Shown piece after piece: positions 45,599-56,200 of a stretch of DNA of 64,000 nt. The position numbers were made by a program, and so were the translations under genes. Under the pieces are notes generated by a model, which saw nothing but the letters and a program-made list of their open reading frames with translations, ran no database searches and was not told the origin of the DNA. This DNA is from BOG-908 sp965198915. Its GTDB lineage: Bacteria; Pseudomonadota; Alphaproteobacteria; Acetobacterales; Acetobacteraceae. The stretch spans positions 434,001 to 498,000 of the forward strand of contig CBDAQC010000001.1 of assembly GCA_965198915.1 (NCBI GenBank), given 5' to 3'. How positions within the stretch are numbered: position 1 is the first letter of the stretch; every line of letters begins with the position of its first letter.

Positions 45599-45864
45599 CC
45601 GCCTACCTCCAAGAAACCGCGCCCGAACTGTTACCGCAACGAAAAGACTGAATCAACTTGAAGTTGCTTGCCTAAGCCGCGCAATTATTGAACTTGCGGG
45701 AACGCAACCCTTGCGGGTCGATCTGAGGCGGGAACCCGGCCGAGTCCGCGTCGGCTGCGCGGGTTCCTGGTAAGACCAGTCTCGGCGCCCGCTTCGCGCC
45801 GCACCCTGGTGCGTCATGCGGGAGGACGGCCTAGGTCGGCAGCGATACCTGCCGGTAAAATCCG

Positions 45865-46146
45865 TCAGACGATTTCTGGACGAGGGAAAAGAGCTTCCCT
45901 TATGGACGAGTGAACAATCTCGGCCAGCCGCTCGACGGCCTCCTCGGATAGCCTGTAGCCCTCTCCCGCCCGAACAGTAACGGAACGGCGCCTGCCCTCC
46001 GATGCTGAAACGAATGAAACCGTCGCGCGGCCCAGGCCCACCAACGCGCGGCAAGCCGCCGTTGCCCTTCTCGTCGCCTCGGCCTCATCCAGTCCGGAGG
46101 GGACGTCGTTTGACGATAGCACGATATCCACATCGAACAATGCCAC
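45865..46146 (-). CDS. Hypothetical protein
   Basis: About 93 residues from GTG 46146 (or 133 from ATG 46266, which would add a CPGC...C segment and leave almost no promoter room). The body FDVDIVLSSNDVPSGLDEAEATRRATAACRALVGLG and EEAVERLAEIVHSSIREAL looks like a small alpha/beta protein. It is divergent from the diguanylate cyclase gene. No family recognised. Confidence 0.5.
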   Translation of the reverse strand: MALFDVDIVLSSNDVPSGLDEAEATRRATAACRALVGLGRATVSFVSASEGRRRSVTVRAGEGYRLSEEAVERLAEIVHSSIREALFPRPEIV

Positions 46147-46280
46147 CGGACACTTCAAATTGCATCCCGGGCATTTATGCAAGGGGCTTCTGTCATCCGC
46201 TTGCGTACACGAAAGTGTGATGATACAACCCGGAGTTGAGCGCGGGCTGCGGGTTTCCGATTCCATTTAGGGTGGCACAC

Positions 46281-48047
46281 ATGAGTACTAGGGCGGACAG
46301 GCTGAAACAATCTGTTCCGGCCCGCGTGATGGCACCTGGCCGCTACCGCATGCTGGCCTGGACGATTATAACGCTCGTCGTGCTGATGGCTGCGGCCGAG
46401 ACGGTCGGCTTCCTTCTGATATCAGCTCACCAGGCAGAGCAGAACCAAGTCCGCACGGAGAACCGCGGCACCAGGCAATTGCTACAATACCTGGTGGACG
46501 CCGAAACCGGGGTGCGAGGCTTTCTGATCACCCGCAAGCCCGAGTTCCTGGAGCCCTACCACTCCGGCGTGCGCGCGATCGAAATGCTGCCGCCCGACCG
46601 CGTGCTGGAATTGGATGCGGCTGCGAGCGGAACGAAGGCCATTGCGCCGTCTTTTACTGTGGCCCTGCACAATCTCCGGGATCTTTGGGCCACCGAGATC
46701 GACGAATTGAGCGGCGCACCGGATAGTCATCGATCGACCGAACGTTCGCTGATCGAAGGAAAGCAGCTGATGGACGGCTTGCGTGCCCGCATTGCGGAGA
46801 TGATGGCCGCACGGGACGTTCGCATCATTGCACTAGACGAGCGGATAAGCTCGGAACGCACAGCGAACCTGATCTTAATCCTTTTCGGAACCGTGACAGC
46901 CGTCGCCGCCGTCACATATGCCTTCGACCGCTCGATCCGCGACGGACTACGGCGGGATCGCGCCGTCGAGGGCGGAGCTGAGGCGAGCCGACGCACGCGC
47001 CTCCTGTCCTCGATGGCGGAGATGCTGCAGAGTGCGGTCGACCGCGACGATGCCAACGAGGTTCTCCGGGCAAGCGCGACCCGGTTGCTGCCCGGCGTGG
47101 CAGGCGCGCTGTATGTGTTCAGCAACTCACGCGACAGGCTGGACCTCTCTACCGAGTGGCCGGGAGATGGCGACCGAGGTGGGCCTTGCGGCGCCAACCC
47201 GGCCCATATCGCGCCTTCAGGTTGCTGGGCGTTGAAGCGAGGAAAGCCTCACCGCAACGAACTCCTTGCTGGCGCCCTTCGGTGCACGCACTGCGCTTCC
47301 GGCAGCACAAGCCTCGAGATCCCGATGGCAGCCAGGGGAGAACTTTACGGGCTTCTGCAGCTGACGGCTCGGGGAGGGAACGCTGAGCTTCTTCTTGACG
47401 AGGTGCAGGAGGTGGCCGGGGCCATCGCGGACGCCATGTCACTTGCGTTATCGAGCATGGCCCTACGCGAGCAGCTTCGAAACCAAGCGCTCCGCGACCC
47501 GCTGACCGGCCTCTACAACAGGCGGTTTATGGAGGAGATGCTTCAGCGCTTCACCCAGGACGCCGAGCGGAAGCGGCTGCCCACGTCCGTGGTCATGATC
47601 GACCTCGATCACTTCAAGGTTCTTAACGATCGCTACGGGCACCCGGTCGGCGACGCCGTCCTGCGACAGGTGGCCAATACCATAACCGGCCTGGCCAGTG
47701 GTCCCAACATCGCGTGCAGGATTGGCGGCGAGGAAATATTGATACTAATGCCGGATTGCGCGTTGTCGGACGCAGAGGCGAAGGCGGAGCAGCTGCGGGC
47801 CGCGATTTCGGTACTCTCTTCAGACGGCAGTGTGCCTCCGGTGACCGCTTCGTTCGGCGTTGCCTCCCGTCCAGAGACCACCTTAAGAGCGGAAGACCTG
47901 CTGGCCGACGCCGATGCCGCCCTCTACGCCGCCAAGCGGCAGGGCCGAAATGCGGTGGTCAGATCACCGGTAAGGCAAAGCGTCCCGACGCTGGTAGCAT
48001 CGGAAAAGCAGGTGAACGCTTCTACTCACCGCAATCTTAAAGACTGA
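46281..48047 (+). CDS. Diguanylate cyclase with CHASE3, GAF-like and GGDEF domains
   Basis: 588 residues, makes the second messenger c-di-GMP. TM1 about 24-46; a periplasmic CHASE3 sensor (about 50-185; LLQYLVDAETGVRGFLITRKPEFLEPY); TM2 about 192-212; a GAF-like region (about 235-400); then the GGDEF domain (about 410-570) with DPLTGLYNRRFMEEML and active-site GGEEI. The RxxD inhibitory site five residues before the active site is absent (SGPN there), so product feedback is unlikely. It lies 115 bases before an EAL gene on the same strand. ATG 46281 was chosen for the AGGGTGG upstream. Confidence 0.93.
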   Translation: MSTRADRLKQSVPARVMAPGRYRMLAWTIITLVVLMAAAETVGFLLISAHQAEQNQVRTENRGTRQLLQYLVDAETGVRGFLITRKPEFLEPYHSGVRAIEMLPPDRVLELDAAASGTKAIAPSFTVALHNLRDLWATEIDELSGAPDSHRSTERSLIEGKQLMDGLRARIAEMMAARDVRIIALDERISSERTANLILILFGTVTAVAAVTYAFDRSIRDGLRRDRAVEGGAEASRRTRLLSSMAEMLQSAVDRDDANEVLRASATRLLPGVAGALYVFSNSRDRLDLSTEWPGDGDRGGPCGANPAHIAPSGCWALKRGKPHRNELLAGALRCTHCASGSTSLEIPMAARGELYGLLQLTARGGNAELLLDEVQEVAGAIADAMSLALSSMALREQLRNQALRDPLTGLYNRRFMEEMLQRFTQDAERKRLPTSVVMIDLDHFKVLNDRYGHPVGDAVLRQVANTITGLASGPNIACRIGGEEILILMPDCALSDAEAKAEQLRAAISVLSSDGSVPPVTASFGVASRPETTLRAEDLLADADAALYAAKRQGRNAVVRSPVRQSVPTLVASEKQVNASTHRNLKD

Positions 48048-48162
48048 CCGTCGCAAAAAATACAACCGACAATATAAAAAATGCGAATTAGGTTGCAACT
48101 ACAACAAAACGCTGTCTGTATGCACTTGTAACGTCGAAATAACGAAGGGCGGACCGCCAGCG

Positions 48163-49644
48163 ATGGTCGTAGTGAGCGAAGCCGCATCAAACATATCCGG
48201 CCTTCTTAGGCAGCACTCCGGGCTGCTCCCGTCTCTGGCATTCGGTTGCTCGACGATTGCGGCGTTCTCAGCCAGGGTGGTCAAGGCGGTACGTGGGCCC
48301 CTCATGGATAGGCAGGCGCAGGAAATGGCGACTGTCGAGTTCCTGCTGAGGGGGCGTGATCCGCTCACGAAGCTTGACGATTACGACTCACTCCGGGGAG
48401 CCGTCGCCGGAAGGCTAGCCGCGCGTGCACCTGCTGCTCTCTTTATGCTCCGGCTCGACAACCTCCGGGAAATAATCGCGGACCACGGGCATCGCGCCGG
48501 TGAATGCGTTCTGGTAGCGGTAGCGGACCGGTTGCGGAGGCTCTGGCCAACAGAACGCTGGTCGCGGCTCATCGGAGACGACCTTGGGTTTGTCCTCGGC
48601 AGCGTCGAGGGTGCGGCGCAGCTCGAGGCGGCCGCACTTGTTATCCTGCGCTCAGTGGAGGAGCCGATTTTGACCTTTGAGGGCGAGCTCCTTTGTAGAG
48701 CCAGCTTGGGGATCACCCGGATACCTGGACAGGCAGCCCGCTGCGACGCCGACGCGGGCACGACCATCCTTGCGGCTCTCTCGGCAGTGCGAAAGGCCTC
48801 AGCGGCAGGCGGCAGCCAGTGGATGCTGTTCGACTTGGAGCAGCAGCGGGCCGAAATGCTTCGGGACAACGTCAAGGAGGAACTTCGGGTGGCGATCGAG
48901 ACGGGACAAATCATCCCCTACTACCAACCCATAGTAGACCTCAGAACGGGGGACATTGTTGGGCTGGAGGTGCTTGCAAGATGGGAACACCCGACGCAGG
49001 GCGTGCTGCCGCCCGACCTGTTCATACCGATGGCCGAGGAGATGCAGGTTGCGGGGCTGGTCAGCCAAACGCTCATGCGCCGCGTGATCGCTGACGCGCG
49101 TTACTGGCCCACCTCGCTATACTTCGCCTTCAACGCATCCCCGGGCCAGCTCAGGGAACTTATCAACTTCATCAAGGACCCGCCCTCGTGGCCGGAAGGG
49201 GCGCTTGACCCGCGGCGGCTGGAGATCGAGATCACGGAAAGTGCGCTGATCGAGGATCTGGAGGTTGCAAGATCGGTAATCGAGCTCCTGCAGGCCGCAG
49301 GCACGCGGGTGGTTCTCGACGACTTCGGCATCGGCTACTCGAATTTCTTCCATCTCCGCGAGTTGCCCTTCGACAAGATAAAAATCGACAAGAGCTTCGT
49401 TCTCGACTTGGGCCTGGATCCGCGCGCCGACGCATGCGTGAGGACTATGATCGCTCTCGGCAAAAGCCTCGACATTGAGATGGTGGCGGAAGGGGTGGAG
49501 AAGGGGCGGATCGCCAAGTATGTTGCGGACCTCGGCTGCCGGTATGGCCAAGGATATCTGTACTCGGCGCCGGTCTCAGCGGAGGCGGTGTCCGCCATGC
49601 TGAGAAATCCCGTCAAGACCAGTCCGCTCAGTCTCGTAGGGTGA
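48163..49644 (+). CDS. c-di-GMP phosphodiesterase with degenerate GGDEF and EAL domains
   Basis: 493 residues. The N-terminal region has one weak hydrophobic stretch (about 19-40). The GGDEF domain (about 65-220) has IGDDLGF in place of GGDEF, so it cannot make c-di-GMP and may bind GTP as a switch. The EAL domain (about 245-485) keeps the catalytic set: EVLAR, FNAS, EIEITES, LDDFGIGYSN, KIDKSFV, EGVE and GQGYLYS. It should degrade c-di-GMP, opposing the cyclase encoded just upstream; the pair is likely cotranscribed. Confidence 0.93.
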   Translation: MVVVSEAASNISGLLRQHSGLLPSLAFGCSTIAAFSARVVKAVRGPLMDRQAQEMATVEFLLRGRDPLTKLDDYDSLRGAVAGRLAARAPAALFMLRLDNLREIIADHGHRAGECVLVAVADRLRRLWPTERWSRLIGDDLGFVLGSVEGAAQLEAAALVILRSVEEPILTFEGELLCRASLGITRIPGQAARCDADAGTTILAALSAVRKASAAGGSQWMLFDLEQQRAEMLRDNVKEELRVAIETGQIIPYYQPIVDLRTGDIVGLEVLARWEHPTQGVLPPDLFIPMAEEMQVAGLVSQTLMRRVIADARYWPTSLYFAFNASPGQLRELINFIKDPPSWPEGALDPRRLEIEITESALIEDLEVARSVIELLQAAGTRVVLDDFGIGYSNFFHLRELPFDKIKIDKSFVLDLGLDPRADACVRTMIALGKSLDIEMVAEGVEKGRIAKYVADLGCRYGQGYLYSAPVSAEAVSAMLRNPVKTSPLSLVG

Positions 49645-50087
49645 CGGCCTCGCAAGCGCCCAACGACCAGAAATGCGTCCTCGAAGGCCCGATGGCCAGC
49701 CCGCGACGTTCCCGAACCAAATTCGAATGGAGCAAGTCCGGGCTTGCCGAGCCGGCGCGAACTTCGAGGCCTGAACGGCGGCGAACCCGCGGAAAGCCAG
49801 GTGAGGTAGCCTTCGTGGAGACCCCGGCCATGAGCACAGCAGAACCGACAAACGGCAGGGAGGACGCGCACAGTCCGACTGAACGCAGTCGTCCTGACCG
49901 CGACCACAATGGCCGTGTGCGGCCGGGGCTCTTGGACACAAGTGGACGGGCTGTCCCGGTTACGGCGTTGCGCGGTTAGTCGGCCATTCCTGAGGTCATT
50001 CGGCGGCGACAGAGCACGGAGCAGTTCTCGCTCCCCTCCCTTGCGCGCCGGTCAGGAACGGAGCGGCAAAGGACGGGAACCGCACAG
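49645..50087. other. No supported gene
   Basis: About 440 bases between convergent genes. Open frames on both strands are Arg/Pro/Ser-rich and look like chance. No clear terminator hairpin was found. Confidence 0.5.
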
Positions 50088-51383
50088 CTATCGCATTTCG
50101 TGCAATTTGCGGTTGCCGCCGTCCAGAGCCAGTTGAGTGTTCATGCATAGGCTCAGCCATGCCCGGATCGACGCGCTTCCCCTCCCATGCGCAACATCGA
50201 GACAGCCGACGATTAGATACGGTGCAACGAACTCGAGCGAGCCGGACGGCAGGCTGATGTTCTCCGTCGCCCAGAGCAGCACGTTGTCACCGTGTAGCCG
50301 CAACGCGGCAGCGACCGCCAGCGCCTCGGACACATGGATCTCATCGGGCCTGCGCAGCACAAAAACTTTTAGCCCGCCGTCCAACACTTCCAGGAAGAGC
50401 CTTTTCAGGAACGGCGATCGCCAGAGTTCACGGGCAATCAACTGTTCCGGAGCCGCCTGGCCCTCTTGGACGAAGGTGTGGGACACCAGTCCGTAGGCAT
50501 GATCCACCACCATGTATTCGCCATTCCAGTCGGCATTCGGGGAGGCGGCCACGTTGTTCGCGAGGCCGAGCCTGGCAAACCGCTCAACCAAGGCTTCCAC
50601 GAGACTAGCGGTCGAGATGCCGCCGAAGCGTAGCAGTCCGAGGGGCTCCGCGCCACATTCCCTCTGGAAAAGGCCAAAGTCGCAGCTATGTCCAAGGCTT
50701 TCGAACGCGGTGACGAGGGTATCCGCGTCGACCCCGACCTCGTCCACCACTGCACGGAGAAGGGCGTCTCGCTCCGCCGGGAGCGAGATGGCAGGTCGCG
50801 CAGGACCTACGCGTCGGGACCCGTTTCCCTGCGCGATGACCAGGACCCTCCGGAAGGCAAGCCCCAGCGGCCGGGTTTCGCGCTCGTCCAGTGGTGGAAT
50901 TTGTTCTAAGCCAAACCTCAAATCGACCTCGGCGCCGTCCGGAAAGGAGCCGATCGAGACCAGGTAGGTGCTCCGCCGGGAAACCTGCAAGTCGAGGAGG
51001 ATCTCTTCCCCGAGGCTCACCACAACCCTGCGCGATGGATATCCAGAATGGACCCAGGCTGGTTCAACGTCGACGAGGACCGCGACGCTCTCGCCCGATA
51101 GGGCCAGCGGCAGCCGCAGGCCACACCCGGGCGCAAGTCCCCAGGTGAAGCCGTCCTCCGGGTGGGACCATCGTCCGAACTGGTAATTCGCGGCGTCACC
51201 AGCCTCACCGAAAATCAAGCTGAGTAGCAGCCGGTTCGGACCACCATGGACGGCTTCGACGGCAGCGCTGTGCTCGCGAACATCCCGCCGCGGTGCGGGC
51301 TGGGCCGCCTCGCTCCCAGTTGGACCACCACTATTTTCGGAAGCGTATGCCTTCGCGAGGCTGCCCAATTCTTCCTCGAGCAA
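50088..51383 (-). CDS. Hypothetical protein with SLGxxCxFGxxQRxxGAEPLGLLRF motif
   Basis: 431 residues. The N-terminal 190 residues are beta-rich (PLALSGESVAVLVDVEPAWVHSG, VVVSLGEEILLDLQV) and look like a carbohydrate- or adhesion-type sandwich. From about 220 comes FESLGHSCDFGLFQRECGAEPLGLLRFGG, then YMVVDHAYGLVSHTFVQEG and FVLRRPDEIHVSEALAVAAAL. This second part matches a motif I know from bacterial proteins related to papain-like DUF1796 or glycan loci, but the role is not established. Start is uncertain: TTG 51383, or TTG 51368 with GAGGAAG before it. Confidence 0.7.
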   Translation of the reverse strand: MLEEELGSLAKAYASENSGGPTGSEAAQPAPRRDVREHSAAVEAVHGGPNRLLLSLIFGEAGDAANYQFGRWSHPEDGFTWGLAPGCGLRLPLALSGESVAVLVDVEPAWVHSGYPSRRVVVSLGEEILLDLQVSRRSTYLVSIGSFPDGAEVDLRFGLEQIPPLDERETRPLGLAFRRVLVIAQGNGSRRVGPARPAISLPAERDALLRAVVDEVGVDADTLVTAFESLGHSCDFGLFQRECGAEPLGLLRFGGISTASLVEALVERFARLGLANNVAASPNADWNGEYMVVDHAYGLVSHTFVQEGQAAPEQLIARELWRSPFLKRLFLEVLDGGLKVFVLRRPDEIHVSEALAVAAALRLHGDNVLLWATENISLPSGSLEFVAPYLIVGCLDVAHGRGSASIRAWLSLCMNTQLALDGGNRKLHEMR

Positions 51384-51633
51384 GGAGGACCGTTAGTAAT
51401 CACCCGAATGCGGACTTGTCAAACGCTTTGGGAAATGGACGTGGACTGCCGCTGCCATACCCAAGAGCCGTTTACGCAAAAAACGCCTGGCGAATGCTTG
51501 CGCTCCGGCTGCCGCTCATCCGCAACAAGGTAAGATCGTCGTCACTCTCCGAAATGGCCAAGACCGTTCCGTGGCGGACCGCTCCGTGTTCTTGAACAGG
51601 ACAAAAGGACCGGCACGCACGCCGGACACTATT

Positions 51634-52005
51634 TTAGTCAAGGGTCGCCTCGCGGCAGCGGACCATTGCAACGAGGGTTCGCAAGACGAGTTGGCAGCCC
51701 TCCTCGCTTTCGGCCGCGGCGACTTCCGGCTCGAAACCGCCCAGCAACGGCAAAGGAGTTGTCATCCAGGCGAGCATCGCTTCCTGGTCCGCGAGAACCC
51801 GCGATGCGATTTGTTCTACGCGTGCGAGCCGGGATTGTCTCTGAGTGTCATCGGCCAGACGCACAGGGCGCCCCGCCACCAACCCGAACCTAAGGGGTTG
51901 GCGCACCTCCCACGTCCTGAACTCAGTGTCTGTCACGGTCAGCGACAATATCGTCTCCCCTTCGCAGGCCCGAGCCGACTTCGACCGAGACACTAGGGCG
52001 TCCAA
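51634..52005 (-). CDS. Hypothetical protein
   Basis: About 123 residues from TTG 52005 (GTG 51993 is possible). Protein-like: ETILSLTVTDTEFRTWEVRQPLRFGLVAGRP and LARVEQIASRVLADQEAMLAW. Same strand as the 50088-51383 gene, 250 bases upstream. No family recognised; start poorly supported. Confidence 0.4.
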   Translation of the reverse strand: MDALVSRSKSARACEGETILSLTVTDTEFRTWEVRQPLRFGLVAGRPVRLADDTQRQSRLARVEQIASRVLADQEAMLAWMTTPLPLLGGFEPEVAAAESEEGCQLVLRTLVAMVRCREATLD

Positions 52006-52482
52006 ATAGTCGTGTCCAGGAAGAGTTCCGCTTAAGTCTTTATACTCTGCCGGGCAGCTGCGCCAGGCGTGCGGTCTGTCCTTCCAGGCCTAACCACTTG
52101 CGTCTGCGGTCCGCGGTCCTTCGAAATCCATACAGATTTAGGCTGCGCTCATGTGCTGACTTGCCACAACGCGCCTAAACCGGGTAGAACGGAACGGGAA
52201 CGCATTGACGAGTTAAGGTTGTTTTCACCACGAAATAAATCGGCGCGCTTAAGCAATCCGGTAGCGTCGGCTCGTTACTTCTGAAAAGGCATTCGATGAC
52301 AACACTTGCAATGAAATTCGAGAGAGGCGGGCGTCCTGGACGCATCTCCGTCGTCAGGCGACGAAGGTAAGGGAGTTCCGCCAGGGAAGAATTCGGGTTC
52401 GTCCACACTAACTGCGCGGACTGCAGCGTGCGACCTGAGGTCTGCCGTCCGTCATTGCGAAACCGCAACCGCGTTGGCGACC
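52006..52482. other. No supported gene
   Basis: About 470 bases, AT-richer in the middle. It may contain the promoter of the broken gene at 52483. Confidence 0.5.
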
Positions 52483-53263
52483 ATGTTTGTGGACGGCTAT
52501 CTCACTTCCGCATTTGGCGCTTGTTCGAAGTCCGAGATCGACCTGCTCGTACTCGGCTCTCTGATTGCGGCCGGTGTCGTCGATCCTGGCGCGCGATATA
52601 CGACCTGGCTCGTGCCTTTAACATTACGCCGTCGAAGGTGCGTGCCCTCGTATTGAATTGGCAGTTGCGCTCGAGCGGCGGGGACTTCGACCTTGGGGAA
52701 GCGCTTGCTCGGGCAGTCGCAAACGCCCGCTTCGCAAAGGACGGAACGTTGCTGGCGTTCGGGATCGAGAACCCCTCTTGCGCGCGGAGGTTGAGGCCCG
52801 GCTCAAGCGGAAGGGCGTGTTTGCCGATGCCAGCTTCTCGCGCGAGATATTGCGCATGCCCGTCGATGAATTTGTCGAGTTCCTGGACGACATGGTTGAC
52901 GATACTACCAAGCGTGACTTGCGGAAGCGGCTCGTCGTCGATCACCAGATGCCGGACCCTAGCTTCAAGGCGCTGGTCGCGGGTCTCCTCGGAAAGGTCG
53001 CCGAGAGGGTGGCGGGAAGGGCCGGAGAAGCGATCGCGGGAGAGCTCGTCGAGCCCTTCGGGGACTTGAGGATCGAGGACGCCGCCGGTCGACTTACCAC
53101 CTTCCTCGCGCACCTCCTGCGCCGCGAAAGCGCTGCGGCTGCCGCGTTCCTGCGAGGCGCGGTATCCGTAGCGCGACCTGCCAGTAAGTTCAAGGCGGCA
53201 AAACGTTCCGAGGTAAATCCGGAATGCGGCGGACTCCGGGAGAGCGAAGGACGGAGCGCCTGA
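52483..53263 (+). pseudogene. Hypothetical gene with two single-base frameshifts
   Basis: Three consecutive frames join into one protein of about 260 residues. MFVDGYLTSAFGACSKSEID comes from ATG 52483. After one missing base near 52600 the next frame gives IYDLARAFNITPSKVRALVLNW and FDLGEALARAVANARFAKDGTLLAFGIENP. After one missing C in a C run near 52774 the third gives LLRAEVEARLKRKGVFADASF to KVAERVAGRAGEAIAGELVEPFGDLRIEDAAGRL, stopping at 53263. The ARAFNITPSKVRAL part looks like an HTH. Both lesions are 1-base losses, so sequencing error is possible. Family not recognised. It converges on the beta-helix gene. Confidence 0.6.
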
Positions 53264-53289
53264 GTACCGCTCCGTCACGCCTGCACGTG

Positions 53290-56200
53290 TCAAAAGAAGT
53301 GCTGGTTGTCCACGAAACCGGCCAGCACGACCTGCGTGCCGTCGCTGAGAGCTAGGGCCGTGGACGTCGAACCGATGACTTCCGAGACCACGTTGACTCC
53401 CTCGAACGAAAACGTATCGATTCCTTGCTGGAACCCGAATATGACGTCGTTGCCTCCGCCGTGCCCAGCTTGGAAGACGTAGTCGTTCGCGCCGCCCCAG
53501 CCCGCGGCTTGGATGGCCGCGTTCCCGGAGCCGAAATCCACGGTCCCGCCAGCAGCCGAGAGGGTTGCCGAAAGGTCGCCCGACCCTGCCATTATCGAAG
53601 CGCCTCCATCTCCGCCCCAAACGTTGAGGTTTCCTGATCCTCCCACCACCGACAGGGAACCCCACCCGCCATCTATGCTCGCGTTCCCGGAACCGCCGAC
53701 GAACGTCAGCATCCCCGCGCCTTGCAGGAACGAGACGTCTCCGGCTCCTGCATGGACGGTATGGGAGTCGTTGCTGTTCCAGTCGTAGTCGTAGACGTTG
53801 AGTGTGCCGTCGCCCCCGGTGACCGACGAACCGTCGGCGGACAGCACTACCGTTGCTGGTCCTGAACCGCAGGTGATCGTGTCGGCGCCGCATGCGTTGA
53901 CGGTGTCTGCTCCTCCGCCGAGGGTCACGGCGCTCGCCTCTCCGCCGTCGGTGTAGACGGATATGCCCGGTCCCGCCCAGGCGCCGCCGGTCACGTAACC
54001 GGAGCCGGTCAAGGTTGCGGATGCCGGAGATCCACCCTGGTCCGATATCGCAACTGTGGCGTCGGTGACCGTCAAGGCCGTCAGGACACCAGCTACCACG
54101 CTCAGGTAAGCTCCCCCCGAGACGGTGCATTGGTCGTAGCCCACTCCGGAGAGCGTGTCATTCCCGTGAAAGCTGAGTTGACTGTTGCCCGAGCTGCCTT
54201 CGACTGTGCTATCGCCGAAAATCGAGATCGTCTGGTTGCTGGAACCGGCGTCGATAAGGTCGTTCCCGTAAGAGTTGACCAGATCGGCTCCCGAGAGCGT
54301 AAGCGTGTCGGAGGCTCCCGCCGCCGTGGAGATGGTGTCTGCACCTCCGAAGTCGATGGCGTCGTAGTTCAGCCCCCCGGAACCGCCCTCGATCAGCTCG
54401 TCGGAGCCGCCCAGCACCGAAAGGGCGCCGCTACCGCCCACCAGAGAGAGATGGGAGCATTGCGCCTCTACGGTGCTCGCCTGGTCTCCGCCGACGTAGG
54501 TGATGTTGCCGGTATCGCCGCCGATAAGGTAAGTTCCTCCACTGCCGTAGACCACGGCGCCCGCCGTGTCGCCCCGGCCGTAGATCCACAGGTTACCGGA
54601 CCCTGCATACACGGTTGCCGCACCCTCCACGATCACCGTGTCGTCCCCGGCGCCCGCATGGATCAGGTCGTTGCCCACGCTGAGCACCTGGGCGTCGCCC
54701 GACGTCAGGTTCAGTATCGCTCCGGTAGGACCACCAGCGGTAGTCGCGTGCGACACCCCGTCGTAGACCTGCACGTCTGCCGCGCCGCCCTGCTCCGAAA
54801 CCGCCTGGATACTTCCTCCCTCGTTGACGTCGAACGCGAAGCTTCCGCCGTCGTCTTCGACGTTCAGGAAACCGACCGAGCCGCCAACGGAAGCATAGGC
54901 TCCGTCACCCACCGTCACCACGGGGTTTCCGCCCTGACCCGTGATCGTGGCGCTGCCGAGCACCGACCATTGGTTGTTGCCCGAGCCGTCGAGTATCTGT
55001 GCCTGCCCGTAAACCTGGCCGGTGACGTTGCCAGTCCCGCAGGCGATCGTGTCCGTGCCTTGGCTGTCTACGAGATCTTGCCCGCTTATCACCAGCGCGT
55101 TGTTTGAATTAACCATCGTCGTGATCGTGTTGCCGCCGGAGTAGCCGACCTCGGTGAAGTCAAGGCCTCCCGAGCCGCCGATGACGACGATATGGCCCGC
55201 GACCGCGGTGACCGTCAGAAGACCACTTCCCCCCTCGATCGCGCCGTAGGTGCCGTCCATCGTGACCGCGTGCGACTGGTCGTCTGTGACGAACAGAGTG
55301 GACCCGGGGAGGACGCCGGAGAGGGTCTGGTCCGCGATCGCGTTCCCCTGACCGTCCACGTTGCCGGTTTCACTCGCCGGTCCGGCCGCAATACCGTTCG
55401 CAGCCACTCCGTCGAACTCGTTACCCGTGATGTCTGCAGTCACAGCCGTCTGGTTCAGCACCGCGACGGCGTCAGGTCCGTAGTCGTTCTCGAACACGTC
55501 GCCCGCGACCAGCAGCGACGAACCGACATAAGGAATGCCTTCACCGCCGAAGTGCACAAATGCTTGGTTCTGTGCATTCGGCCCTTTCTCAATCAGGTTG
55601 CCTGATATCGTGTCGGCCCCGCCGTTCGGCAGGTCTATCTCGTAGCTCGCGTCGCCAGTCGGACCGTCCGCGAAGACGTTGTTCTCGATATCATTAGCGT
55701 AGGCACGGCTCTTGAACTCGTGGCCGACGTTGGCTCCCTCGCTGACGTTGTTGGTAAACGTTACCTTGTCGACCGCACCCATGTAGAAATTGTGGGTGTA
55801 ACCGGACCCGGACCCGTTGTCGTCGAACAAGCAGTGGTCGACAGTCACCGTGTTGGTCAGACCGGCGATGACGGGTGCACCGAGGATACCGTCCTGGTTG
55901 TTCTCGAAACTGTCGTTCTCGAGCACCATTTGCCCGCCCTCGTAGCGTATACCGGCGCCGTTCCCGCCGTCCTCGTCGGAAATCGAGCATCCGGAAAAGC
56001 TGCAATTTTCTACCGTGACGTCGTTGTCGACCGTGAGGATGCCCTTCTCGTTCGGAGGAGCTTCCGTGGCGACGAAGTTCGCCATGCCGCCCACGCCCGC
56101 GATGGTTATTTTCGTCGTGACCGTCGCGAAGTCGTTCGTGTAGGTGCCTGCGTCAACGAGGATAATACTGCCGTCCGGCGCGTGGGCGGTCGCCTCCGCG

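Noticed and set aside
52502..54130. A 542-residue open frame on the minus strand
   Set aside because: Arg/Gly-rich low-complexity sequence in the wrong frame of the beta-helix repeats and the broken gene; no domain.
54130..55107. A 325-residue open frame antisense to the beta-helix gene
   Set aside because: Mirror of the repeat codons; composition not protein-like.
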